From Apostichopus japonicus (Eukaryota > Echinodermata > Holothuroidea > Aspidochirotida > Stichopodidae): a DNA stretch of 60,000 nt. Positions within the stretch are counted from its first letter, which is position 1, and every line of letters begins with the position of its first letter. The DNA lies in assembly GCF_037975245.1 (NCBI RefSeq), contig NC_092568.1:33142501-33202500 (forward strand), in the 5' to 3' direction. The translations under genes were made by a program, and so were the position numbers. Shown here piece by piece: positions 1 to 12,000 of this stretch. The notes beneath the pieces were generated by a model. The model saw only the letters and a list, made by a program, of their open reading frames with translations, had not been told where the DNA came from and did not search any database.

Positions 1-196
1 CCGACCTCTGGATCGGGATGGCTGCGTCCCGTACCTTGGGGGCTCCGTAACTTGCTGAATAAGATAAAAAATGAGTACGGAGACGACATCCCTATTTACA
101 TCACCGAGAATGGAATCTCCACCGATGATACCGATAATCTGGATGACACCACCAGGGTTCAATACTACCAAGGTTACATCAACGAGGTCCTTAAAG
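1..196 (+). CDS. GH1 beta-glucosidase/myrosinase-like, penultimate exon (partial)
   Basis: Frame 1 is open from base 1 to the splice donor AAAG|GTTAG at 196/197. The peptide contains YITENG, the family 1 glycoside hydrolase motif whose Glu (bases 106-108) is the catalytic nucleophile of the retaining mechanism. It is preceded by a conserved-looking WLRPVPWGLRNLL segment and followed by DDTTRVQYYQGYINEVLKG, the usual helix after the nucleophile. The upstream exons lie outside the window. The exon ends in phase 1 and joins 1534-1844 in frame. GH1 enzymes hydrolyse beta-glucosides or related glycosides; whether this one is a lactase-like, klotho-like or myrosinase-like enzyme cannot be decided from the C-terminal part alone. 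Confidence 0.93.
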
Positions 197-1533
197 GTTA
201 GATGGTATACTCTCTTTCTTACCCCCTCCCCCTCTACATGCCCCTCTCTCCATCTCTCTCTTCTTCTCTACTTATCTCTCTCTCATTCAATGCGTTAGTA
301 TCTTATCGATTAACCTCACCCAACCTCTTCAACTTGCTTCATACGTCATATGCAAGGGGGTTGGATATAACATTTCTTGGCAGGAACAGGGTAGGGGGAG
401 TGGGGACGAGAGGGACGTTTTTCTCACTTTGAAAAGTCGATGACGGGGAGTGAGGGAATGGGCAGTTTCACCTCCCATACTCTTGTAACTATAGGTATGC
501 GTTCCACGATAGACGTTTCATTCATTCGTTTCATTCAATCACAAGTACACAAATTATCATAAATTTTCAATAAAATAAACCTCATAAATACAACGTCAAA
601 TTTTCCACCGTTTGTCTCGAAATTTAGATGAAAAGTCGAAATGTTGACATTTTAAGTCAAACTTTTATCTGAAGCACCCAAATTTCAACAGTTCATGTGG
701 ACCTTTCGTTATTCTTAGTGGTCTATACTATACAGTACCCTTCATAACCCACCTCACTTTAGTCTGTACTTTCTTAATCCTAAAATTGACGAAAAGTTGA
801 TATTAAGCAAACCTCTGATAATATAGTGCAAGTCGCAATTTAGGGCAAAAGGAGAGAACTCTCGATATGAGAACTTGTAATTTCCAGGATACTATATGAA
901 AGTTTGGAATTAGAATAGTCGAAACTTCGAGACAGTAATCGAAATTTTTGAATAGAAAAGCAGTAATTTGGAGATGAAATATCGAAACTTCGCTATTGAA
1001 ACTAGAAATTATGAAATAGAATAGTCACCGAAGTTTTGAGATGAACTTACTCTCGAAATTTCGGTATAAGAAACGAAACATCAAATTTTCGACATTTTCA
1101 GGTGAAATAGTCGAAATGTTAAGAAAAAGTAAAAATTTCCGTAGGACTACTGCAGGTTGAAGTTTCGAGAAGGTTAAAGCTGTCGAAACTTGGAAGAAAA
1201 CAGCGAAAATTTCATAATGAGATAGTAACAATATTTTTAGAAAATGTTGAATTGTTTTTATTTCTCATCTGGGTCAGGGCATGATTTACAATATTAATAT
1301 AGTTCCGGGGGGGGGGGGGGGTGGGGATCCCCTAGATTGGTCACCGAGTTTCTGTCCCCTGTTTCTTTATAGCTTCCTAAGTCTCTGCTAATATGGCTAT
1401 GACTGTGGATGGAAACAACCCTATATCGTTAACTTTGGTTTCTTGTGCACGGCCTTTACTTTGGTGTTTGACTTTTTCTTATAGAAATAAGTGAGCCTTA
1501 TCCTGACAGTTTTGAAACTTCTATTTTTTTCAG
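197..1533 (+). other. last intron of the GH1 gene, TCGAAA-rich
   Basis: A 1.3-kb GT-AG intron. From about 600 to 1215 it is unusually rich in the motif TCGAAA/TTTCGA and close variants, with about ten occurrences in a degenerate, roughly repetitive layout. A G homopolymer run lies at about 1308-1320. No coding potential was seen. Confidence 0.7.
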
Positions 1534-1844
1534 CTGTTCGTCTCGACAACGTTAATGTGAAATGTTACACTGCTTGGTCACTCATGGATAACTTCGAATG
1601 GGCTTCTGGCTATTCTGAAAGATTCGGGCTACACTACGTCGATTTCAGCGATCCCGCCAGACCACGAACACAGAAAGATTCCGCTACGGAATATGCCAGG
1701 ATTGTTGCCGACAATGGATTCCTGGAACCCAAAGTGTCCACCGAAAATCCGGAAACGACTCCGGATAGTGCCGATCGACCAGCGAGTGCAGCGATGTTAC
1801 TAGTATTTTCCCTATGTAGCATTTTAGCTATCGGGTTCATGTAG
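1534..1844 (+). CDS. GH1 beta-glucosidase/myrosinase-like, terminal exon
   Basis: The acceptor is TTTTTTTCAG|CTG at 1533/1534. The split codon G|CT gives Ala and the frame runs to TAG at 1842-1844. The motif [19 protein letters not shown] is the conserved C-terminal GH1 signature that forms part of the aglycone/glucose subsite, followed by GLHYVDF. After the barrel comes a Ser/Thr/Pro/Glu-rich linker and a terminal hydrophobic stretch ([16 protein letters not shown]) with small residues before it and no basic tail. This looks like a GPI-attachment signal, so the enzyme is probably anchored outside the cell. A C-terminal membrane helix is the alternative. Confidence 0.93.
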
Positions 1845-1893
1845 GGGAAGAAGTTCTACATAGACAACCCTTAAAGTAAATTTAAAAAATAGA

Positions 1894-1899
1894 AATAAA
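1894..1899 (+). terminator. polyadenylation signal AATAAA of the GH1 gene
   Basis: A canonical AATAAA lies 50 bases downstream of the GH1 stop codon in an A-rich stretch, on the same strand. The cleavage site itself is not identifiable. Confidence 0.6.
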
Positions 1900-2745
1900 G
1901 AAAAACAAAATTCGGCGACAATCTTGCCCTAATCGGGTAGGTGGACCCTTAAGGCCTTATGTGTTTGAGTACTATTTAAACGGTCCATACCGTGCATATT
2001 ACTCAATCTATATAGCCTACCATGCATATTACTCAATCTGTATAGCCTAAGTATGACTAGAGTTTGATCTTGTCTGGCAGTTTGCTGCCACCAATTTCTT
2101 TATCTGACTCTCATGACGAACTGTCTTGATATCCACTTGATGGTGTAAGATACCAACAGTTCATTGGAGCAGCGAACAACACAATGAATGACCGTATAGG
2201 TCATGAGTCTTGGCTCCAGTGTATTAGCATGCTAGAATTAAATTTAAATTTGGAACTGAATACTCTTTCTCCGCATTTCATCCAGACTAGTGCTCTTGGT
2301 GTAAACGTGCAAGCGCAGTCAAAACAATGCTTTTGGTGTCCAGGAAGTAAACTGATTCTTAAATATCGGGTGACCATTAATTGACTTTCCAGCATATTTG
2401 ACAACAATGGTGATGATGTTACACATTTTAGATATAGTCTGCAATGTTTTAGGCTTAAAAAAAAAGCAAATCAGGATGTTTTTGTTAACATCACGATTTT
2501 AATTGTTTCAACTCAAATATCCTTCCTCCGGATATTAATCACAATTAACCCTTTCATAAGTCACGCATTTGACTTTTATGATATCATAATCTTACTATGA
2601 GGTTTCTTCTTTTTTTTCCATCCGTTTTCATACGGTACTTTTCTTTTCGGTGTTTTCTTCACTTCTCCCATTTTAGATGTGCGCCTAAAATTGACATTTC
2701 CTATATATGTGTGTATATATATATATGTATATATGTATATGTAAA

Positions 2746-2810
<65 letters not shown>

Positions 2811-3005
2811 GAAAATCGTAATGAGTTGGAAAATCAAGAACAGTGGAAGAACTTCCAGCCTCCACCGGGATTCGAATATATATTCGATTATATATATATA
2901 TATATAAGGTCAAACATGGAATGCAAAGCAAGAACGGTTTTACTTATGAAGATATTTAATCTGTCAAATTCCATGCAAAATACAACCCGAGTGATGAAGT
3001 AGCTT
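1900..3005. other. intergenic, no gene seen
   Basis: AT-rich sequence downstream of the GH1 gene. It holds a (TA)n microsatellite at 2710-2807 and otherwise nothing recognisable. The short open frames here are built on the microsatellite. Confidence 0.6.
2710..2807. repeat. (TA)n microsatellite
   Basis: About 100 bases of almost pure AT dinucleotide, with a few GT interruptions at the left end. Confidence 0.95.
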
Positions 3006-3013
3006 GCATAAGG

Positions 3014-3310
3014 CAGGCGCGTAGCCAAGAGGGGGGGGGGCGAAGGGGGCAGGCCGCCCCCCCCCTTGAGCATATTTTTAATTATTTTTAAATGTTTTTA
3101 TGATATCGCTAATATTTTCAAAAGAGAAAATGTATATAGATGCAACTTACAAGGCCTGGGAAGTGCCATTTCCAGCGATCTGGGAGGCATTATCAGCCAA
3201 AATTTTCTTGTACGCTACGCGTCAATCATGGTGGCGCTACGCTTAGATAGTTTGCAATGCCGAATCTACAGTTTCGCCCCTCCCTTGGCAAATTCCTGGC
3301 TACGCGCCTG
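3014..3310. mobile_element. non-autonomous hAT-type MITE, 297 bp
   Basis: Perfect terminal inverted repeats CAGGCGCGTAGCCA at the left end and TGGCTACGCGCCTG at the right end bound the element. It is flanked on both sides by the identical 8-bp direct repeat GCATAAGG (3006-3013 and 3311-3318). An 8-bp target duplication with CAG...CTG ends is the hallmark of hAT superfamily DNA transposons. The inverted similarity continues degenerately into G-rich/C-rich subterminal tracts. No transposase reading frame is present, so it must have been mobilised in trans. Confidence 0.88.
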
Positions 3311-3318
3311 GCATAAGG

Positions 3319-4400
3319 ATATCAGTGAAATTTAAGGGAGTTAAAACATCAGGAAATTTAAAGTTGCATGGTCAGATCAATCGCTGTTAAGTGAGCTTAA
3401 CATGTAAACGGAAAAGTGTCATCATAAACCTCTAACCAACACTTCACTTAAATTTTTCGTTTTGTGTCTCTACATCAATATAACGCACTGACCGGGTGCA
3501 GGCAATGAAGTTCCAGAAGTATTTTTTTTTAATATTTGATTTCACAAATCACGCTTTACAGTGTAAAAAAAAACACACAAAAACAGATTGTCCTGCAAGA
3601 TTGATGTTTGAAACTTACAAAAGAAAGCTTATTTTTAATTTTAACTAATCTACGAGTTTTTTTTGTTTTGTAAGCTGTTCAGTTCTGCAATTTCTGACAG
3701 TCGGAGACAAACATCCTTCGATTCCTTATTTTCTTTAACCCTGCTACTTAAAGCAAATCAGACATTGAGAGATATAAAACAAAGACCACACAAGAAACTA
3801 TTTCGGACAAAATTGGATTGAAAGCCCTGCACCATTTATTTTTGAATATAGATTATATTCATAAAACAATTAAATTGATCATCAAAAATTGGTTACTGAT
3901 TATATAATTTTCTTTTCTTGGATAAGAGCAACTTAAAATGTTTGCTTTAAGTAGGTATGCCACACACTATATGGAAAGTGACACACACACTGGCTAATAT
4001 TCCAGTAGTATGGATGAAAATAACAGTCAAAAAGCGGTAAACCCTGTAAACCCAAAATTTATATCAAATAACAATGAAGTGAAAACACAAAAGTCGTATG
4101 GTTTCACCATCAGGTGTTGCCATATGGCACACATGGCTTCACCGTTACATTCTTTAGTCTTTCGATGATGTCATGCCAAGCCCCCTCCCCACCCCCCCAC
4201 GAGCAGTAATGCATTTATAATGCCTGTGGTTGGCTGATCCATGTACATACACTACCGGACCTCTAATCAGTGGTATTAGTATAGTGCGCTCCCTAATCCT
4301 AATCCTGCCACACACCAGTCAACTGATCCCTTGATCTGATCCCCTGATCAGCCAACCAGCCAACTGATCCCCTATTATTCTACAGAGGGTCACCGTGGAT
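3319..4400. other. intergenic, no gene seen
   Basis: AT-rich spacer with short homopolymers. A small CTGATCCC-type internal duplication near 4322-4372 is the only structure noticed. Confidence 0.5.
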
Positions 4401-4417
4401 GTGATAACATTTTCTCA

Positions 4418-4820
4418 ATGAGATTCCAGTCTGCGTTCCACACCCATGATGATGTTGGCGCATCCCGATACGGCAACCCTTACCACAACAAAGCCCTGCA
4501 TGGATTAGCACCAGAATACATGAGTAGCATAATCAGTCAGAAGACCACCACCCGCTCTCTCCGATCCTCAAATCAGCTACTGCTCCATGTACCTAAGTGG
4601 AAGCTCAAGTCATTTGGTCAAAGATTGATCTATAATGCCGCTCCTACTCTTTGGAACTCACTTCCACTGCACATCAAGTCGGCACCCAACGTTAACATTT
4701 TCAAAAAACAGACTCAAAACTTATCTATTTTTGACTGCCTTTCCTGAGCACTAGTGCCATGAGCATTGGTTTTCCTCTGGATATTGGCGCTATATAAATT
4801 TGCATTTATTATTATTACTA
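4418..4820 (+). mobile_element. 5'-truncated non-LTR retrotransposon (CR1/L2-like) 3' end
   Basis: The reading frame at 4418-4747 contains NKALHGLAPEYMSSII, then RSLRSSNQLLL, then AAPTLWNSLPLHIKSAP and FKKQ. This is the characteristic C-terminal tail downstream of the reverse transcriptase in CR1/L2/Rex-like LINEs. After the stop TGA (4745-4747) comes a short 3' UTR ending in GGCGCTATATAAATTTG and (ATT)n, as in many such LINEs. Homology starts around 4480, so nearly all of the RT and the endonuclease are missing. It is a dead 5'-truncated copy. Confidence 0.85.
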
Positions 4821-7800
4821 TTTAGTGAGAAATGCACCAGAGGCATCCAGAAGAGACAGGTTAGGCCATGGCGACAAATATATGTCACCACCTGGTCTCC
4901 TCTTTAAAGTCTTTTCTTTCATCTTAATTCTATGATGAAAACATTCTTCATCACATGTTAACATGGGCCACTAATTGACCAGGACCCCTGACCTGTACCA
5001 GTCCAGACCTGCTACCCCCCCCCTCTTCCCCTCGCCCTTCATCAGGCATAGTGTCAACACATTGTGCAAATAAGACAAAATGTCTGTAGATTCAATCTAT
5101 AGAAATGAGATGCTGGAATAGCTTTGGCATATCAACCATTTGTGAGAGCTGTGTATGATCCAGCAAGGACTATCATACATAACTCATACTGTGTACTTTA
5201 CTGTGTACGGGTTACATATTAGAGAAAAGGTGAATCGTCAATTAAGAACCCAATTCAAATTTGTTGCTAGTCTAGGGCCCCAAAAGATAGAATTAAATAT
5301 ATTTGGCAAGTACTTTATAAGTAACACTTAACGGTATATTGGTTCACATAGTCAATGACAAAGGATATCTGAATACAACCACATATACATATATGCTAAT
5401 AAATTGTAGTGAATATTCACGTCAAACATACTCATATGTAGATTAAGACGAGAGACTGTCGTCCCTCATCAAGAACTGGCTTTACAGATACTATATGAAA
5501 TTTCTTCTCATTCACTCCATTGAAAATTTTAAACTAAATTTAATACATAGTGATCTTTACAGCAGTGGGCACTTCTCAAAGTCCCAAATCCTTTGAATCA
5601 TACACAAATCAGTCTCACACAAATACGACAGACATTACTATAAATGAATCTTAAATATCGAACTACAAACCCAATATTTTGGTCGTTTTGTTCGATTTCT
5701 CTCCTGAAATTTGCTTATATTTGTGCGTAGTATAATTCATATGATTTTGTTTTATGATAAACATCAAACGAATTTAATCATAGAGCAAATATACAACGAT
5801 GATCCATCCGTTTGCCAAAGTAAACAACCCTGGCACAGAAACTGACACCACTTAAAATTTGATCTGGGATTGACATGTGACCATGAACATGTTATATCTG
5901 CATGTGATGTATTTACAATATCCCAAACAGAACAGATGCTACATGTGATCGTAGCCGATGAAAGGGTAAATAGCTCACAAGATTCAAATGCTACTAGAAT
6001 CCAGGCTTAATAGGAGGAGGGTCACCATGCTATATATTACACTGACTGTTGCTATGAGTAATATTTACAACTGTTATATAGCTTGGCAGACATTTTGTAT
6101 CAATTACACTCTACATATTTACTGTAATCAGCCAGGTACATGCACTGCCTGAAGCCCTGAGGTAGACGTTGTGTTGTAATGTGCACTGGGACATGAAATT
6201 TAAAGAATATAGACGTACTGACATACAGAATAGTAGGTCAATATCTTGACGTTTGTACAGCTCACAAGAGTATAATTGATAGATTGTATAGTTTTCATAA
6301 ACTACCTACATGAGTCATACTGGCTAGTTGGCCCTCAGAAAATAAAGGAATGTTACGTGATTGATTAAAGCAGAACTTTAACAAACTATATACATTAACT
6401 AATTTATAAACATTTCTCCAGTACGTGAATGAATGTAAATATCAGAAAGAGTAACAAACAGACTATTAACGGAATCAATTAAAGGCAGTCTACCTTCCTT
6501 TTGTTTTATTACATATTTTAATTGGCTACAGGGACAGTACCTTTACTGTGCATATTTCCTGACAAAAGCAGAAGATGATGGAAAGTTTGCTGACTCAATA
6601 CAACCGTAATGTAGTTTTGGTCCCTTCCTCTGGCACCAATTACAAGATGGGTTAAAGGTCTGAGATTTGTAAACAAAAGCAGACTAAAGCCAATTGGTTG
6701 CTTGATTCCTCGCCGGTATAAGACGTCCACGTAATCCAAACAAGAAAACGAAAGAAGAAAAGAGAGATTAATTGTGAAACTTATACAGCCTAACCACCGG
6801 CCAAAAATAAACCAAATTGGTTACATGCAGATCTACAAAGGTTTTAATATTGCAAAGAACTAGGCCAACACCACTCCAAAAATAAACTCATAAAATAATA
6901 AAACAATCTAAACCAGAACAAAAAGAGGAGAAGGGAGAGAGGGCCAAGTGGAGGGCTGCTGGATGAGATGAAAGAACAATACCAATCAAATTTATGCCGA
7001 TTGGGGAAAGATACAAAAAGACACGTACACTCAAGGGTAACAGGTTAGGACGGCTGTGTGGTATACATCTCTCAGTACAAAACATTAACTCTTATATACG
7101 TACAGTAAAACAGTATTATATATCACCAGGATAATTAAATTTGGTGAGGACAAATGTGAGAACAACCCGTGATACATTTGGTTGTTTTCTTTCCTGTTTA
7201 TATATTAGTTTTGATACATTTCACAGCAGTGTGCAAATTACTCTTTGTATACTTCCTACTTGTACATCAAACATTTTTCAAGCTTTCAAAATCAATCGTT
7301 CTTAAAATTTGTCAAACTGTGAATTAGCCTAGAAAAGCAAAACAAGTTGAATTGTTTCGCGCGAAGCCGAGAATATGATAGCGAGAAAAATGGAGCAGTA
7401 GCCTCTGCCCTGTTTTACGTTACTACGGACTTGATTGTTCGAGTTACGTACTTTACAGCCCAGATACTCGCATGTCGACCTGTGTCTGTTATAAACCGAG
7501 ATATAAATGCATAGGTTTAGCAACGATACCGGTATTATGGTCCGGTGTTTGATACACATTTAAACAGAATGATAGATAACTTGACTTGGCTTATCTATAT
7601 GAATGTGACACCAGAGTCACAAAACTTGAGAACCATGTTAATACAATGTTTTGGAATATTTTGATGTAACACCCATGTGAGATATGTCATACCATCTACT
7701 TTACCATCAACTCCTGTCCCTAATTTGCTAATTGTCTACGATATCGCCCACTACATTGAAGGCTGCACAATTTGTTTACATATGACACCAAATATTCTAA

Positions 7801-8960
7801 TATCCTGTTTAATGCTAACAGTTACTAATGAATGTAATAACACCACTAGTGAAAGAAAACAAAAGACTAAAAAAAAACCCAAAACACCCATAAAAAAAAA
7901 AACAGGTCAAATGACTATACACTATTAAACTGCAATTTTCACATTTTCATACAATTTTGGACTACAAGTCTTGGCTCATGTTATTGCAGTTTGCAAATAT
8001 ATACACATCACTTGCATAGTCACAAAAGTTTGAAATATGTGAAAATATTTTTTTTTTTTTTGGGGGGGGAGGCAGAAATGGGTGTTTCATGACATATCAT
8101 ACGACAGTTTCTTCTTTGTACTTCAGAAACATTTCAATGTTTAATTCATTCAAATTATGCCTTGACTTTATAATGACTTTGTCATCACCTTGGAAACAAA
8201 TCATGCTTTATATAACAAGTCAAGACAGTAGAAAAGAAAAGAAATTGTCTCTTTAGTGTGCAGCAGCTTAGTGTATGGTTAACAGAGTCAATGAAATAGG
8301 TGGTGAAACTATATTAAGTGACTTGTTTTAGAACATTATTCAAGGAATGAACTAATTCTGATTTTTAGTTAGGTTAAATAGTTGAATGAAGTATATTTAC
8401 TGAGACCTATACAGTTACACACCAAAATGGAAGAATCTGTTTCTTGTGGCACGGACAACCACTGCCGTATAAGATTCATGCAGGTATCATTATTTCATAA
8501 ATTATGAAAACCATGAATGTTAACATTCTTAGCAGTTAGAATTAGATCCATACAAGACCCAATGTTATCCTTACATCGTGACTATAACCTTACATGGGTT
8601 ATTTTCTATCACATTTTTTGTGGGTTCCAAACCAAACCAAAATACATTATATTCTCTGATCTTCACCAGACAACAACATTCTGGTTTCCAGACGTTTCCT
8701 TCCTGTACGTTTGAGGTACTCACATCACCGTTTAAAGCCCTAAGCACTCTTTCTTCCGATAGGTTGTAATTTAATGTTGAAACCAGCTCCTCTGTAAACC
8801 TCAAGACCAAACGGTTTCCATGACCACGGCGTCACCATTACAAGAGAATGGGTATAAAATCATCATCTTTGCAGCAGATGGAATTGACCACCAGTCTGGT
8901 GAGAGACGACATCCTCCTAGGTTCTACCCTTCACCCTGCTATCCACTAAACTGCCGACAC
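4821..8960. other. gene-free region; may include the ACSL 3' UTR at its right end
   Basis: About 4.1 kb of AT-rich sequence without recognisable coding sequence on either strand. The part next to 8960 should contain the 3' UTR of the minus-strand ACSL gene. The nearest minus-strand candidates for a poly(A) signal are an ATTAAA at 8140-8145 and an AATAAA at 6505-6510; neither can be assigned. A T-run followed by a G-run lies at about 8049-8070. Confidence 0.5.
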
Positions 8961-9098
8961 CTAGCTGCTATCTGCATAGAGAGTTTCTAACTCCTCTGCA
9001 AATTTCTTTTCGAATGCCGGTCTCTTGTTCTTGAAGGTTGGTGTGAGTAGACCATTTTCTAATGAGAATTGCTCAGGGTGGACCAAAATATTCCTTGC
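8961..9098 (-). CDS. ACSL: ACSL terminal coding exon
   Basis: The acceptor is CATCCCACAG|GCA and the stop is TAG at 8961-8963. 45 residues: [16 protein letters not shown] then [17 protein letters not shown] and a final LETLYADSS. This matches the ACSL C-terminus, including the Lys-containing LTPTxKxKRP motif. Confidence 0.97.
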   Translation of the reverse strand, partial: ARNILVHPEQFSLENGLLTPTFKNKRPAFEKKFAEELETLYADSS

Positions 9099-12000
9099 CT
9101 GTGGGATGGAAATCAAAATAATGTTAAAAACAGAGAGAGTTTGCGTTGAACAACATCTGTGATGGCCGAATGAAATCACAGAGTGGTAAATGGATATTCA
9201 AATTATAATTATATAAATTATGTACTTATCATAAATTATAATATCTATAGATTCCAAATGCAGGCAGAGAAAGGAGGGTTGTTGGCTTTGACAACACTGG
9301 ACACCATTGATAACCACATGATAAACTGGTGTATGTTAACTTTGTGTTATAAACATAATCCGACACGGTATTTTAACCATTCTGAGTTGTTCTAAAGATG
9401 TAGTGTCCCTGGAAGTTTGATGCAACAAAAACAGCTGTTTCAATCAAAGGAACTTGCTGCAGGTTATAGCATAAACAAGGGGGAGGGGGTTGCTGGGAGG
9501 GACAGGTGTAGGGAGAAGATGAATCTATTTATTTGAATGAAATATTAATACATACAAGATGAGAGAACAAGCAGAATGATTTCTCGGTAACCAGAATACC
9601 GATAAAGTAAATTGTTGAATCAGCAGCCGCAGCATTGATCATCTTACCTTTTCAAAGCCACTAAGTTGGCTCTCTTTAGCAACTTTGTTCATCTCCTCCA
9701 TGACGTATTCCTTTACTTCCTGTTTTGAGATAGAAAAAGAAAGAAGAGCAGTTAGGAGATAGACCCTCTCTGTAAAGAATGCAGAAGGTTTAAGGATAGA
9801 CGCTCTGTTATGTTGGCATACCTTGCTGTCCATTTTTCTTTACAATGCAACCAGGGCAGGAAGAAAGTAACAGAAACGAGCAGGAGGTGACAATGGAAAT
9901 TTGTATATCAAAGTAATATTGTGATCATACATTGATGAGAACATGGAGGGCATGCTGTAGTGATGAAGGGGGGGGGGGGGTGAGGTGCAAGAGGGGTAAA
10001 TTACCTGGCCCCATCTTTTATTGTGCAGGTCTTGGCAGGGTCTCATATAGGCTTTGAAAAGGTCACATATTGGTATAAAAAGAATATGCAATGCATGCAT
10101 ATGCAAAGGTATCATACAGGATTTGAGTTTCAGATCAGAATGTCAACTTGAGGCTTCCAATTATGTAATCAGCTTAATCAATTAACTAAAATATGTAATA
10201 TTTCATTTTGTGTGTGTATGTATGTTCTTATAGAGTGAGATAAAAAAAAAATTCTTCTTACTGTCTAAATAATGTTTGTGGTTAGCTTTCATAGCATATT
10301 CAAAGTAGTACTACCATATAGCACATGTTCATAAGATAAACTACTGTGCCTTGGATATCACTTGTAAGGGTTTGATATACCGCAGTGAAATTGACCCCTA
10401 CCAATACAATTAAAACACTGTGTATCCTGCTGTACATGACCTTTGACCTCAACCAACAGCAATTTTAAAGGTCTTTTATCCTCAATAACTGACATCTACA
10501 AAGCAATGAATGGGTTTTCTGCTACTAAAAAATCTCCTTTCTTCACATATTGTGTGTACAAACTTTCTCTTCTTGAACCTGGACAAGCAGAACACTTAGC
10601 TCTCTTAAATTGTACACAACTAACAAATTATAAATGAAAAAAAAACTTATTAATCAATACAAAATTCAACAGTTTAGATGTAAAAAATATGAGAGTTATC
10701 ACCTTTAAATTGTACACAATTAACGAATATAAATCGTCTATTAATCGATACAAAAATCAACAGTTTAGATGTAACAAATATGACAGTTATTACCGTTAAT
10801 TTACAGAGCTCAACAAAGTCTCCTTCCCAACCTTTAGAAGAGGCAGTTTTCTTGATTTGATCTTCATCGGGCACCACAACAGCCACACAGTTAGCCTACG
10901 AAGAGGAAGACACACAAAATGAAAGGAAACATGCTTGCATTTATTAAAGTATCACCAAGAAGGAAAAATTGTTTGCTTCAAAAGGGCAAATTTATGTTTG
11001 GATATGCAAAGGAGGAACATATTAATCTAATAAACATTTTGCTGAAAATTGCATGCACTTTATACTCGCTGTATTTGAAATATCTCCATTTTCAAGTGGT
11101 ACCATTCTTGTTCAATATGTACAACAAGAGGTGGTATTCTTCACAATTTGAATTCAATTTATTCTATAAACCTCGACCAAATCAGAACATAACTACTCTG
11201 ATAAGGGACTACGTCTAACCCCCCCATCTTACCTTGAGACTGTTTCCGTAAATAAATATCTGGGCTATTAGGGGGCTTGTCAGGTAGGCCAGCTCTATCT
11301 TCTCGGGGGCGAGGTATTCACCCTGGGCCAGCTTAAATATGTGCTTCTTCCTGTCAATAATCCTGAGAGTGCCATTCTAAGGATTAAGAGATTAAATATT
11401 ATTATTATTTTCCAGAACATTCCAAAACTTACTGGTTTGGATATTTACGAGTGACGAGCTTACCTGTCTCCTCACACTGTGCGCCCTCTATGACCGGGCC
11501 CCCCCCGGTCACTCCTCCTTTCTCATGAGACCATTCCTAAAAAGTGGCCTCACGGTTACGAAGATAGGGGGTGGCTAGGACCCTCTAGCCAGCCCCAACA
11601 ACTCCTGTCGAGAAAACTCCCTTAGGTGAGCCCCTAACAAAAAGTCACTGACGCCTTCCTAGCAGGGGGGAGTGTAACCCTCTCCGGTGCAGCGGAGCAG
11701 GGGGAACACTCTCCTGGACCCTGCAGGCGTAACTACCCCTTATCCTAACAAGGAGCCTAATTTGTAAGACCCGACACCTGTTAACCGCAAAAACAACTTA
11801 GGTGAGAGCGTATACGGAGTAGAACATGTAATATAAACGCATACGAAAAACATAAAGTTACACTCACCGATAGACCTGGCCGGAGACTCTCTAGTCGTAG
11901 TTGGCTCTGTCTATCTGGTGTGGTGCCTGGAGTCGTGAGTCAAGTCGAACGACCGCTCCCCCGTCCGGCTGTGTCCCACCTTCCTCGGGGGAGGGAGGCG

